Assembly (NCBI RefSeq): GCF_001905125.1
Contig: NZ_LWLE01000038.1
Span: forward strand, 213,320-277,319
Reading direction: 5' to 3'
DNA from: Streptomyces sp. TSRI0281
GTDB lineage: Bacteria > Actinomycetota > Actinomycetes > Streptomycetales > Streptomycetaceae
DNA: 64,000 nucleotides
The notes under the pieces: generated by a model
What the model saw: the letters and a program-made list of their open reading frames with translations, nothing else
Told to the model about the DNA's origin: nothing
Database searches by the model: none
Part shown: piece by piece, positions 32,316 through 40,928 of the stretch
How positions within the stretch are numbered: position 1 is the first letter of the stretch
Layout: the number at the start of each line of letters is the position of its first letter
Made by a program: the position numbers and the translations under genes

Positions 32316-33518
32316 TCAGAGGAAGGTACGGCCCTCGCCCCGGTACGTCGGTACCGTCGCCGTGATCCGGTCGCCCTCGATCAGGTGCAACTCCTCGAAC
32401 CGCTCGCACAGTTCACCGGCCTTGGCGTGCCGGAACCACACCTTGTCGCCGATCAGGAGATCGTCCGCCGGGGCGCCCAGCAGTGGAGTCTGCACCTCGC
32501 CCGCGCCCTCCTGCGGGTCGTAGCGCAGCCCCTCCGGCAGATACGGCACGGGCAGCCGGTCCGCACCGGCCGCGCCGGACGCCGGATAGCCGCCGCCCAG
32601 CACCGTCACCACGCCCACCCCGGGCCTGCGCACCACGGGCTGCGCGAACAGCGCCGCCGGACGGCCGGTGAACGACGTGTAGTTGTCGAACAGCCGCGGA
32701 ACGTACAGCCCCGACCCGGCCGCGATCTCCGTCACCGCGTGCTCGGCCGCGGTGTGCTGGACGCTGCCCGTACCGCCGCCGTTCACGAATTCCAGGTCCG
32801 GCACCACCGCCCGCACCGCCCGCACCACCTCGGCCCGGCGGGTCGCCAGCTCCTTGCGGGCCGCGGACTGCATCAGCCGGACCGCCCGGGAGCGCAGCGG
32901 ACGCCCCGCGATCGAGTCGCCGACCCCGGCGACATGACCCTCGTACGCCATCAGGCCCACCAGCCGGAATCCCGGCCTGCGGGCCACCGAGCGGGCCAGC
33001 TCCGCCAGCTGGACGGGGGAGCGCAGCGGGGAACGCAGCGCTCCGATCCTGACCCGGCCGCCCAGCAGCCGCAGCGAGGTGTCCAGCTCCAGGCAGACCC
33101 GGATCTCCTCACTCCCACCGGCCCGCGCCGCGTCGATCAGCTCCAGCTGCGCCTGGTCATCGACCATCACCGTCACCGCGGCGGCCAGCTTCGGGTCGGC
33201 GGCCAGCTCGGCGAACGCGGCGCGGTCGGCCGACGGGTAGGCCAGCAGCACGTCCTCGAAACCCGCGCGCGCCAGCCACAGCGACTCCGCCATCGTGAAC
33301 GACATGATCCCGGCGAACCCGGGACGCGCGAGCACCCGTTCCAGCAGGGTCCGGCAGCGCACCGACTTGCTCGCCACCCGGATCGGCTTCCCCGCGGCCC
33401 GGCCGACGAGATCGTCGGCGTTGGCGTCGAAGGCTTCCAGATCGACCACGGCGATCGGGGCGTCGAGATGGGCGGTGGCCCGGTTGTATCGGGTCCGGTC
33501 AGCGGCGCGGGCAGTCAT
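32316..33518 (-). CDS. Amino acid deaminase/aldolase (alanine-racemase N-terminal fold)
   Basis: 400 residues with the alanine-racemase-type TIM barrel that binds PLP. The Lys is in IRVASKSVRCRTLLERVL (near residue 50), then GLMAYEGHVAG and NGGGTGSVQHTA. A C-terminal beta domain (GDKVWFRHAKAGELCERFEE, with the metal-binding H..C as in D-threonine aldolase-like enzymes) completes the family. It probably deaminates or cleaves D-beta-hydroxy amino acids. Relatives in Streptomyces often precede a sugar-lactone oxidase gene; none is here. ATG at 33518. Substrate unknown. Confidence 0.82.
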   Translation of the reverse strand: MTARAADRTRYNRATAHLDAPIAVVDLEAFDANADDLVGRAAGKPIRVASKSVRCRTLLERVLARPGFAGIMSFTMAESLWLARAGFEDVLLAYPSADRAAFAELAADPKLAAAVTVMVDDQAQLELIDAARAGGSEEIRVCLELDTSLRLLGGRVRIGALRSPLRSPVQLAELARSVARRPGFRLVGLMAYEGHVAGVGDSIAGRPLRSRAVRLMQSAARKELATRRAEVVRAVRAVVPDLEFVNGGGTGSVQHTAAEHAVTEIAAGSGLYVPRLFDNYTSFTGRPAALFAQPVVRRPGVGVVTVLGGGYPASGAAGADRLPVPYLPEGLRYDPQEGAGEVQTPLLGAPADDLLIGDKVWFRHAKAGELCERFEELHLIEGDRITATVPTYRGEGRTFL

Positions 33519-33706
33519 GGCCGCAGCTTGCCAGACACCCGTACCGCTGGGTAGGGGGACGATCGGGGCAGATCCCCCGGCCCCGGCGGCCCGTTCCCCT
33601 CAGCGGCTCCCCAGCCCGTAGAGTAACGGGCACGCGAGGACCAACGGGCCTGCCTGTGACGCTGATCCGCGGGCGGTACGAGGACGTGAACCAGGGGGCG
33701 GGCCGG

Positions 33707-35230
33707 ATGAGTACCGAAGCGCAGCGCGCTCCCGTGCCGCCCCGCCCGACCACCCCGCCGCCGACGCCGCCCCACCCTGCGGGACCGCCCCCCGCCGTGC
33801 CACCGCCTCCCGCACCTCCGGCGACGAAGGCCCCGCACCGACCGCAGCGGCAGCCGCAGACACAGCCGATGCGCACACCGGCACCGCAGCCGCGGCCGAC
33901 CGGCACACCGGCCCCGCAGCCCCCGCCCGGCGCGCCGAACCACCAGGCCCCTCCCGCGCCGACAACCCCCGTCGCACCCGCGCACCGGACCCCTCCCGCG
34001 CCCGTCGCGCCCCCCGCGCCCACCCGCCAGGCCCCCGCCGCACCCCTGCGCCCGGCCGCCCCCGCCGTGAACCCGCCCGCCGGCCACACCCCCGCCGAGA
34101 CGACCGCCCGGCTGCGCCCCGTGCCGCCGTCCGCACCCGGGACCACCGGCCCGCAGTCCCCGCCGCCTCCGCAGACCTCTCCGCCTCCGCAGTCCCCTCC
34201 GCTTCCGCCGTCCACGCGGTCGCCGCAGTTCCCGCCGGTCGTGCCGTCCCCGCCGCCTGCGCCGGACGCGCCCCCCGCCGTGCCACCGCCTCCCGCGACC
34301 CGGCGCAGACCCGTCGGCGCGGTGGACCTCACACCCCTCCCCGGTAGGGCGCCCCGCCCCGGACCGCAGCCCGCACCCCCCGGCGCGTACCCCGGCTCCT
34401 ACCCGGTACCGCACCGCTACGGCTTCCCCGAGACGCCCGTGGAGACCACCACCCGGCTGCGCCCGGTCCGGCCGCGGCACCGGGGCCGGACCGCCGCGGC
34501 CGCCGCCTGCGTCGTCCTCGGTCTCGGGCTGATCGGCGGCGCGGTCACCGGCGCCTGGCTCACCGGCGACTCCTCGGCCGAACCCGGCACCCGCAGCACC
34601 TACACCACGGGCCGGACCCTCTGGCACAGCGTCCCCGTCGACACCCTCTTCCCGCGCACCCTCAAGGGCGACGGCGCGGGCCCCGGCGCCGCGGGCCGGG
34701 TATGGACGCGGGTCGCGGTCGCCGCCGACAGTGGCTGTGCCAAGGGCCTCGACCCGCTGCTCCTCCAGACGCTCCGCCCGGTCGGCTGTGAACGCATGGT
34801 GCGGGCCACCTACACCGACGCGACGCGGAGCAGCGTCACCACCGTCGGAATGATCTTCACCGAGGCGGCCGAGGAGGGCATGCGCGCGCTCAGCAGCCGC
34901 TTCACCGAGCAGCGCCTCGCCGCGCGCAAGGACCTCATGCCGCGCACGTACGCCGTCGGAGGGACGGTCGCCGCGACGTTCGGCGACGCGCAGCGCGCCA
35001 GCTGGACGGTTCATGTACTCACCGAGGTCCCGGTCGTCGTGTTCGCCGTCTCCGGCTTCGCCGACGGGCGTACCGTCGCCGACCCGCAGCCGGCCGCCGC
35101 GGCCATGGCCGCCGGTGCGACGACGCCCGCCGCCCAGGCCGGGCTCGGCCACGAGGCCGTGGGCGTGGCCGACCGGGTGGAGCGCGGCCTGCGCAGGACC
35201 GTCACCGACCTCACGGAGAAGCCGGAATGA
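33707..35230 (+). CDS. Pro-rich single-pass membrane protein preceding a mycosin protease
   Basis: 507 residues. The first 200 or so are extremely Pro/Ala-rich with PPP, APQPR and PPAPT runs. A membrane helix (AAAAACVVLGLGLIGGAVTGAWL) follows at about 263-285, then an extracytoplasmic domain of about 220 residues with paired Cys (DSGCAKGLDPLL, RPVGCERMV). Unknown function. Overlaps the mycosin gene by 4 nt (ATGA), so the two products are probably made together; it could anchor or be a substrate of the protease. The ATG at 33707 has AGGGGGC upstream; GTG 33656 is an alternative. Confidence 0.7.
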   Translation: MSTEAQRAPVPPRPTTPPPTPPHPAGPPPAVPPPPAPPATKAPHRPQRQPQTQPMRTPAPQPRPTGTPAPQPPPGAPNHQAPPAPTTPVAPAHRTPPAPVAPPAPTRQAPAAPLRPAAPAVNPPAGHTPAETTARLRPVPPSAPGTTGPQSPPPPQTSPPPQSPPLPPSTRSPQFPPVVPSPPPAPDAPPAVPPPPATRRRPVGAVDLTPLPGRAPRPGPQPAPPGAYPGSYPVPHRYGFPETPVETTTRLRPVRPRHRGRTAAAAACVVLGLGLIGGAVTGAWLTGDSSAEPGTRSTYTTGRTLWHSVPVDTLFPRTLKGDGAGPGAAGRVWTRVAVAADSGCAKGLDPLLLQTLRPVGCERMVRATYTDATRSSVTTVGMIFTEAAEEGMRALSSRFTEQRLAARKDLMPRTYAVGGTVAATFGDAQRASWTVHVLTEVPVVVFAVSGFADGRTVADPQPAAAAMAAGATTPAAQAGLGHEAVGVADRVERGLRRTVTDLTEKPE

Positions 35231-36405
35231 ACCGCAGCCGCCGTGCCCTCGCCGCGGTCTGCGCCGCCACCGTCCTCGCGCTCACCGCCGCCGCCCCCGC
35301 CCACGCGGACGCCATCCGGGACCAGCAGTGGGGCCTGGGGGCCCTGCACACCGACCGGGCCTGGCAGACCACCAAGGGCAAGGGCATCATCGTCGCCGTC
35401 CTCGACACCGGGGTCGACAACACCCACCCCGACCTGGCCGGCGGAGTGCTCCCCGGCAAGGACCTCATCGGTTTCGGCGCCGGGCGGGGCGATGAGGCCT
35501 GGGCCCTGCACGGCACCGCGATGGCCGGGATCATCGCGGGCCGCGGCAGCGGCACGGGACGGGGCGACGGCATCCTCGGCATCGCTCCCGAGGCCAGGAT
35601 CCTCCCGGTCCGGGTGATCCTGGAGTCCAACGACCCCTCCCGCGCCAAGGCCCGCAAGTCCCGCGGCACCGCGCTCGCCGACGGCATCCGCTGGGCCACC
35701 GACCACGACGCCGACGTCATCAACCTCTCGCTCGGCGACGACAGCAAGTCCGCCCACCCCGAACCGGGCGAGGACGCCGCCATCCAGTACGCCCTGGCCA
35801 AGGGCGTGTCCGTCATCGCCTCGGCGGGCAACGGGGGCGAGAAGGGGGACCGGGTCTCCTACCCCGCCGCCTACCCCGGCGTGATCGCGGTCGCCGCCGT
35901 GGACAAGCACGGCACGCACGCCTCGTTCTCCACCCGCCGCTGGTACGCCACCGTCAGCGCGCCCGGCGTCGACATCGTCGTCGCCAACCCCGACCGCAAG
36001 TACTACATCGAGTGGGGCACCTCCGCGGCCTCGGCCTTCGTCTCCGGAGCCGTCGCCCTGGTCCGCGCCGCCCACCCCGGCCTCACGCCCGCCCAGATCA
36101 AGAAGCTCCTCGCGGACACCGCCCGCAACGCCCCGGCCGACGGCCGCGACGACGCCCGCGGCTACGGCATCGTCGACCCGGCCGAGGCCATCGGGACGGG
36201 GTCCCGGATGCGCCCGGCCGACCTCGGCGCGAAGTCCGCCGTGACCGGATACCGCAAGCGGTACTTCGGCCCGGGACCCACCCCGCCGGACAGGGACGAG
36301 GCCCCGGTGAACTGGCCGGCCCCGGCGGCGGGCGGCCTCGGCGCCGTCCTGCTGGGCCTGGCCGTCGTCCTGTGGCGGGGCCGGAGGCTCACCGGGCGTC
36401 GCTGA
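35227..36405 (+). CDS. mycP: Type VII secretion-type S8 serine protease (mycosin)
   Basis: 392 residues. Signal peptide (LAAVCAATVLALTAAAPAHA), then a subtilisin domain with catalytic Asp (IVAVLDTGVDNTHPDLAG), His (ALHGTAMAGIIAG) and Ser (YIEWGTSAASAFVSGAVAL), a Pro-containing linker, and a C-terminal membrane helix (PAAGGLGAVLLGLAVVLWRG) with a basic end. This is the mycosin layout: membrane-anchored, facing outside, linked to ESX/type VII secretion in actinobacteria. No ESX core genes (eccB-E, esxA/B) occur in the window, so it is an orphan copy. Coupled to the upstream Pro-rich gene by ATGA. The end overlaps the convergent beta-lactamase-like gene by 17 bp. Confidence 0.88.
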   Translation: MNRSRRALAAVCAATVLALTAAAPAHADAIRDQQWGLGALHTDRAWQTTKGKGIIVAVLDTGVDNTHPDLAGGVLPGKDLIGFGAGRGDEAWALHGTAMAGIIAGRGSGTGRGDGILGIAPEARILPVRVILESNDPSRAKARKSRGTALADGIRWATDHDADVINLSLGDDSKSAHPEPGEDAAIQYALAKGVSVIASAGNGGEKGDRVSYPAAYPGVIAVAAVDKHGTHASFSTRRWYATVSAPGVDIVVANPDRKYYIEWGTSAASAFVSGAVALVRAAHPGLTPAQIKKLLADTARNAPADGRDDARGYGIVDPAEAIGTGSRMRPADLGAKSAVTGYRKRYFGPGPTPPDRDEAPVNWPAPAAGGLGAVLLGLAVVLWRGRRLTGRR

Positions 36406-37357
36406 CCACGCCGACCGCGGCCTTCGCGACGGCCTCGACCAGCGTGATGCCGGCCTCCTTCGTCGGCTGCCCGTCACAGAGCACGGCCACCAGGTAGTCG
36501 CGCCCGCCGGCCCGTACCCGCCCGATGCTGTTGATGTCCCAGAGCCCCGTCGTGGTGCGCGGCATCCAGCCGTTCTTCAGCGCCCACGCGTCGCCCGCCG
36601 CGGAGACTCCCCACCGCTGGTCCGCCTCGACCCGCCCCATCAGCCCCCGCACATAGACCCGTGACGCCCGGGAGAGCACGGATCCCTCGACGGACCCCTG
36701 CGCGGAGTCCCCGTCGCCGTCCCCGTCGAACACCGCCCGCAACAGCCGTACCTGATCCGCCGCGGTGGTCTGTGTCAGCCCCCAGGCCCGCGCGGCGGCG
36801 GTGCCGGTCAGCCCGAGCCGTACGTTCGCCGCGTCGAGCCCCTCCGCGCCCCCGATCACCCGCCAGAGCCTGGTGGCCGAGGCATCGTCGCTGCGCCCGA
36901 TCATCGAGGCCGCGTACGTCTGCTCGGCGTCGCTCAGCTCACGCCCCTCGTCCTGGGCCCGCAGCAGCAGCGCCGCCAGGATGTCCACCTTGACGATGCT
37001 CGCGGTGTCGTACGCCGCCCCGTCCCCGTACACCGCACCCGCCCCCCTGCCGGTGTCCAGCACCGCGACCGACAGCCGGGCGTCACCGATCAGGGGCGCG
37101 ACCACCCGGGCCAGCTCCGCGTCGAGATCCACCTCGGCCTCCTCGCCCCTCGCCGCCGCCGGTGCACGTGTGGCGGGCGGTGAGGCGGACGATACGGAGG
37201 CCACCGCACCGGGCGAGGTATCCGGCGCGCGACCCACCGGATAGGCGCCCCCGGCGGTCGAACAGGCCGGTGGCACCGTGGCCGACACCACGGTCTTCAC
37301 CGCCGCGGCGGCCGGGGCGGACCGCGTGGACCGGCGGCGCAATCTCTGTCGGGACAT
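36389..37357 (-). CDS. Class A beta-lactamase-like serine hydrolase
   Basis: 322 residues. An Arg-rich start and an Ala/Pro-rich linker precede a penicillin-binding-type domain: SxxK as TASIVKVD (Ser near residue 120), an SDD in place of the usual SDN (GRSDDASA), and KNG in place of KTG (ALKNGWMP). The pattern is closer to the family of beta-lactamase-related proteins than to active beta-lactamases, and no classical E166 region is obvious. Export is likely, although a clear signal peptide is not seen. It may act on peptidoglycan or be a binding protein. ATG at 37357. Confidence 0.75.
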   Translation of the reverse strand: MSRQRLRRRSTRSAPAAAAVKTVVSATVPPACSTAGGAYPVGRAPDTSPGAVASVSSASPPATRAPAAARGEEAEVDLDAELARVVAPLIGDARLSVAVLDTGRGAGAVYGDGAAYDTASIVKVDILAALLLRAQDEGRELSDAEQTYAASMIGRSDDASATRLWRVIGGAEGLDAANVRLGLTGTAAARAWGLTQTTAADQVRLLRAVFDGDGDGDSAQGSVEGSVLSRASRVYVRGLMGRVEADQRWGVSAAGDAWALKNGWMPRTTTGLWDINSIGRVRAGGRDYLVAVLCDGQPTKEAGITLVEAVAKAAVGVVSDAR

Positions 37358-37443
37358 GGTCCGGACGCCAGGAATCCCACCGGGCAGCAGCCTGTGCCCG
37401 ACCTGTCGCCGGGGTGGGAAGAGGCAGGGACTACGCTCGTCCC

Positions 37444-38172
37444 GTGGCGCTCAAGAACATTCCGGACCCCGGTTTCTCCGACGACGACGGCACGGCCGAT
37501 CCCGCACTGACAGCGGCGCTCGCCGCCTGGTCGGCGGACCGGACGGCGGTGGACCCGGTCCTCGAAGCACTGCGGACCGCCCGGCTGCTCGTTCCGGTGG
37601 TCGCCGTTCTCGGCGAGGTCGAGGAGGACGAGAACGGGCTGCGCCGCGAGAAGACCAGTGACATGGCGGTCCCCACGCTCCAGGCCGGTGACCGGCGCGC
37701 GCTGCCCGCCTTCACCTCGACCGTTTCGCTGGCCCGCTGGGACCCCGAGGCCCGCCCCGTCGCCGTACCCCTGCACCAGGCACTCCAGGCCGCCGCGCAC
37801 GAGAAGGCCGACACGGTGGTGCTGGACCTCGCCGGGCCCGTCGCGTTCGAGCTGACCGGTCCGGCCCTGCTGGCGCTGGCCGAGAACCGCACCAGCACGG
37901 ACCCGCTCCAGGACCCGGCCGTCGTCGCGGCGGTACGGGACACGGTGGCGGCCGAACCTGCCGTGATCCGGGCCCACCTCGGGCCGGGCCCGGCCGACGG
38001 CACCCTGGCACTCGTCCTCGCCCCGGACGCCGTGCCCGCCGAGGCGGCCCGCCGCGTCGCCGAAGCCCTGTCGGCCAGCGAGGTACTGCGGGCCAGGCTG
38101 GTGCGCGGCCTCGATCTGGCGCTGCTGCCCGCCGGGGCGGTCACCCCGGGTGAAGCGCTGTTCACTCGCTGA
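37444..38172 (+). CDS. SseB family protein
   Basis: 242 residues with an N-terminal SseB domain (ADPALTAALAAWSADRTAVDPVLEALRTARLLVPVVAVLGE, then SDMAVPTLQAGDRRALPAFTSTVSLARWDPEARPVAVP) and a C-terminal region of similar origin. SseB-like proteins in actinobacteria are of unknown function despite the name from a type III secretion chaperone. GTG at 37444 lies 6 nt after TACGCT (37432-37437) with no ribosome site, so the message is probably leaderless. Confidence 0.82.
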   Translation: MALKNIPDPGFSDDDGTADPALTAALAAWSADRTAVDPVLEALRTARLLVPVVAVLGEVEEDENGLRREKTSDMAVPTLQAGDRRALPAFTSTVSLARWDPEARPVAVPLHQALQAAAHEKADTVVLDLAGPVAFELTGPALLALAENRTSTDPLQDPAVVAAVRDTVAAEPAVIRAHLGPGPADGTLALVLAPDAVPAEAARRVAEALSASEVLRARLVRGLDLALLPAGAVTPGEALFTR

Positions 38173-38272
38173 TCACCGATCTGCTCAACGCGCGCATCTC
38201 GCACCACACCGTGAGAATTACGGGAAATCAGATCAAACCGACTGATCGCCCCAGATCTCGCGAGGTGGTTGT

Positions 38273-38986
38273 ATGCAGACGCGGACAGTGGTGTCGGAAT
38301 TCCTGGGAACGCTGCTGCTGGTCTTCTTCGCCGTCGGATCGGCGGTGCTCGCCGTCGAGTACATCGGAACGGTGGGCATCGCCCTCGCGTTCGGCTTCAC
38401 TCTGCTCACGCTCGCCTACGCGCTGGGTCCGGTCTCCGGCTGCCATGTGAACCCGGCGGTCACGCTGGGCATGCTGGTGGCCCGCAGGATCGACCTCCGG
38501 ACGGCCGTCGAGTACTGGGTGGCCCAGTTCCTCGGCGGCATCGTGGGTGCGGCCCTGCTCTTCCTGCTGGCCAAGCAGGTCCCGGGGCTGAAGACGAGCG
38601 GCGCGTTCGGGAGCAACGGCTACGACGACCGGTCGGCCGTCCACATCAACCTGGGCGGAGCGTTCCTCGCCGAGGTGGTGCTGACCTTCCTGCTGGTCTT
38701 CGTGGTGCTGGCGGTGACCCACAAGGTCGCGGTCATCGGCTTCGACGGGCTGCCCATCGGACTGTCCCTCGCGGCGATCCACCTGGTGGGCATCCCGCTG
38801 ACCGGTACCTCGGTCAACCCGGCCCGCTCCCTCGGTCCGGCCCTGTTCGCGGGCGGTGCGGCCCTCTCCCAGCTGTGGCTGTTCATCGTGGCGCCGCTGG
38901 TCGGTGGCGTGATCGCGGCGTTCGCGCACCGGCTGACCCATCCGGTGCCGGCCCTGGAGCCCGCGCAGCTCGACGGGACCGCCTGA
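38273..38986 (+). CDS. MIP-family aquaporin/glycerol channel
   Basis: 237 residues, six membrane helices and two half-helices with the paired NPA motifs (GCHVNPAVTLG near residue 61 and SVNPARSLGPALF near 183). The Arg after the second NPA is the selectivity-filter Arg. Smaller residues around it (AQFLGGIVG, FGFTLLTLAYALG) suggest a water-type AqpZ-like channel, although glycerol cannot be excluded. ATG at 38273 with GAGGTGG upstream. A perfect 31-bp inverted repeat follows. Confidence 0.9.
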   Translation: MQTRTVVSEFLGTLLLVFFAVGSAVLAVEYIGTVGIALAFGFTLLTLAYALGPVSGCHVNPAVTLGMLVARRIDLRTAVEYWVAQFLGGIVGAALLFLLAKQVPGLKTSGAFGSNGYDDRSAVHINLGGAFLAEVVLTFLLVFVVLAVTHKVAVIGFDGLPIGLSLAAIHLVGIPLTGTSVNPARSLGPALFAGGAALSQLWLFIVAPLVGGVIAAFAHRLTHPVPALEPAQLDGTA

Positions 38987-39012
38987 ACCCGGCGCGGACC
39001 CCCGGCCCCGGC

Positions 39013-39075
39013 CCGAACCGAAAGCGCGAGCCCGCCGCCAGTGACACTGGCGGCGGGCTCGCGCTTTCGGTTCGG
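39013..39075. terminator. Perfect 31-bp inverted repeat, bidirectional terminator
   Basis: 39013-39043 is the exact reverse complement of 39045-39075, with a single A (39044) at the centre. It lies between the convergent aquaporin and DUF1844 genes, 10 nt from the second stop codon. The arms start CCGAACCGAAAGCGCGAG and end at CCAGTG. It is the longest perfect palindrome I saw in the window. Confidence 0.9.
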
Positions 39076-39085
39076 GGGAGAGCGG

Positions 39086-39457
39086 TCAGCCGTAGACCGG
39101 GCCGGTGTACTTCTCGCCGGGGCCCTGGCCGGGCTCGTCCGGTACGAGAGACGCCTCGCGGAACGCCAGCTGGAGCGACTTCAGGCCGTCCCGCAGCGGA
39201 GAGGCGTGGAAGGTGCTGATCTCCGTGGTGCTCGCGTCCAGCAGTCCGGCGAGCGCGTGGACCAGCTTGCGGGCCTCGTCCAGGTCCTTGTGCTCCTCGC
39301 CCTCCTCGGTCAGGCCGAGCTTGACGGCGGCCGCGCTCATCAGGTTGACGGCGACCGTCACGATCACCTCGACCGCGGGAACCTCCGCGATGTCACGGGC
39401 CATGTCGTCGAAGCCGGGGGAGCCGGAGGAATCGGTGCTGGGGGTCGCGTCGCTCAT
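39086..39457 (-). CDS. DUF1844 family protein
   Basis: 123 residues. Conserved DUF1844 core: AEVPAVEVIVTVAVNLMSAAAVKLGL, KDLDEARKLVHALAGLLD and LRDGLKSLQLAFREAS. A short soluble protein, found next to infC across actinobacteria and of unknown role. ATG at 39457; a TATCGT box at 39465-39470 lies 7 nt upstream, fitting a leaderless message. It diverges from the infC operon. Confidence 0.88.
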   Translation of the reverse strand: MSDATPSTDSSGSPGFDDMARDIAEVPAVEVIVTVAVNLMSAAAVKLGLTEEGEEHKDLDEARKLVHALAGLLDASTTEISTFHASPLRDGLKSLQLAFREASLVPDEPGQGPGEKYTGPVYG

Positions 39458-39543
39458 GTCCCACACGATAAGGCCAGGCCCGTACGCCACTGTCCGCGGG
39501 AGCCCGTTGCGCGCACCGGTCGGCGCCACTCCGGGGAAGCTGC

Positions 39544-39845
39544 TAACCTTGTGTAACGACCGGCCGGACATCTATGTGCCCGGCCCACAAGTGGAGGCTC
39601 CGATCTCCCACCTGTCTGTCCCTGGAGGACGGCGGGTCACCGGTCAGGTGGCGACCATCGTTCCGTACGGACGATGGAGCCGCCCGATGCGCCCCGCGGT
39701 AGACGCGGCGGTGTTCCGGTAGTTCAAGGAGCCCCGCCTGTGTTCCGTCCGGGGCATTTTTGCCGTTCCGGCTCGGTTGGTCTCACGAAACAGACGCTAC
39801 GGGGCTGTCCGCCAGGCGGTCGCGTGGTGCTACCGAGGAGGATCC
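39544..39845 (+). promoter_or_regulatory. Long structured infC leader with intrinsic terminator
   Basis: Between the divergent DUF1844 start and infC is a gene-free leader. An extended -10 candidate TGC-TAACCT (39544-39549) starts it. Hairpins follow at 39656-39678 (CCATCGT...ACGATGG) and 39694-39708 (CCGCG-GTAGA-CGCGG). Then comes a GCCCCG (39731-39736)/CGGGGC (39750-39755) hairpin followed by ATTTTTG (39756-39762), a classic intrinsic terminator about 84 nt before the infC start. It is probably an attenuator for the infC-rpmI-rplT operon, perhaps sensing L20 or ribosome supply as in other bacteria. Confidence 0.65.
39731..39762 (+). terminator. Intrinsic terminator/attenuator in the infC leader
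   Basis: A 6-bp GC stem (GCCCCG/CGGGGC, 13-nt loop) runs straight into ATTTTTG. A T run after a GC hairpin is rare in this genome and stands out. It lies upstream of the operon it would end, so it must be conditional. Confidence 0.7.
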
Positions 39846-40508
39846 ATCAGCGCCGAGCCCCGCATCAACGACCGGATTCGCGTTCCCGAGGTGCGACTTG
39901 TCGGTCCCAGCGGCGAGCAGGTCGGGATTGTTCCGCTTGCCAAGGCCCTGGAGCTCGCACAGGAGTACGACCTCGACCTGGTCGAGGTGGCGGCGACCGC
40001 CCGTCCGCCCGTGTGCAAGCTCATGGACTACGGGAAGTTCAAGTACGAGTCGGCCATGAAGGCCCGTGAGGCGCGCAAGAACCAGGCGCACACGGTCATC
40101 AAGGAGATGAAGCTCCGGCCGAAGATCGACCCGCACGACTATGACACCAAGAAGGGTCACGTCGTCCGGTTCCTCAAGCAGGGCGACAAGGTCAAGATCA
40201 CGATCATGTTCCGTGGTCGTGAGCAGTCCCGCCCCGAGCTGGGCTTCCGACTGCTCCAGCGTCTCGCTTCGGATGTCGAGGACCTCGGTTTCATCGAGTC
40301 CAACCCGAAGCAGGACGGCCGGAACATGATCATGGTTCTGGGCCCGCACAAGAAGAAGACCGAAGCTATGGCCGAGGCCCGTGAGGCCCAGGCCGCCCGC
40401 AAGGCGGAGCGTCAGGGCTATGCGCCCGACGCCGAGTCCGAGGGTGAGGCTGCTGAGGCTCCGGCCGCAGCCGCCGAGGCTCCGACCGAGACACCTTCCG
40501 AGGCGTGA
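39846..40508 (+). CDS. infC: Translation initiation factor IF-3, predicted ATC start
   Basis: 220 residues. IF3 binds the 30S subunit, prevents early 50S joining and checks the start codon. The N-domain starts INDRIRVPEVRLVGPSGEQVGIVPLAKAL; the C-domain has VIKEMKLRPKIDPHDYDTKKGHVVRFLKQGDKVKITIMFRGRE. The C-terminal tail is Ala/Glu/Pro-rich. No ATG, GTG or TTG fits the family's N-terminus; the in-frame TTG at 39777 would add 23 unlikely residues. AGGAGG (39836-39841) stands 4 nt before ATC AGC GCC GAG, matching the family start. A rare AUC/AUU start is the known autocontrol device of infC. Followed by rpmI and rplT. Confidence 0.92.
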   Translation: MSAEPRINDRIRVPEVRLVGPSGEQVGIVPLAKALELAQEYDLDLVEVAATARPPVCKLMDYGKFKYESAMKAREARKNQAHTVIKEMKLRPKIDPHDYDTKKGHVVRFLKQGDKVKITIMFRGREQSRPELGFRLLQRLASDVEDLGFIESNPKQDGRNMIMVLGPHKKKTEAMAEAREAQAARKAERQGYAPDAESEGEAAEAPAAAAEAPTETPSEA

Positions 40509-40627
40509 TCCTCGGGGGCTGCCATCCAGGCGCCCCGGGTCCCCGCGGAATCCCATAGAGATCTGACGCCCCTGCAGTCCGGTGCCCGCACCGTGAGGGG
40601 CGCCACTGACGAGGAGAGAACGGCGCG

Positions 40628-40822
40628 ATGCCGAAGAACAAGACGCACAGCGGTGCCAGCAAGCGCTTCAAGATCACCGGCTCCGGCAAGGTGCTCCGCG
40701 AGAGGGCCGGCAAGCGCCACCTGCTCGAGCACAAGTCGTCCAAGAAGACCCGCTCGCTGACCGGCACGGTCGTCGTGGCTCCGGCCGACGCCAAGAAGAT
40801 CAAGAAGCTTCTCGGCAAGTGA
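40628..40822 (+). CDS. rpmI: 50S ribosomal protein L35
   Basis: 64 residues, the normal length for bL35. Sequence starts MPKNKTHSGASKRFKITGSGKVLRERAGKRHLL and is highly basic. Second gene of the infC operon, with GAGGAGAGAA upstream. It binds near the L20 site in the large subunit. Confidence 0.98.
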   Translation: MPKNKTHSGASKRFKITGSGKVLRERAGKRHLLEHKSSKKTRSLTGTVVVAPADAKKIKKLLGK

Positions 40823-40928
40823 GGTTCGGCCCCCGGTGACCCCGGGGGCACGACCTCGATCACACCGGGACCAATTCGTTTCCGGGCCGTGTGAGGACAA
40901 CCACGGCCCCGCTACAAGGAGTTAACAA

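Noticed and set aside
39105..39722. A long plus-strand frame through the infC leader (ending VDAAVFR)
   Set aside because: Opposite to DUF1844 for most of its length and without a ribosome site; the leader is better explained as structured RNA. A short leader peptide starting at GTG 39591 cannot be excluded but has no support.
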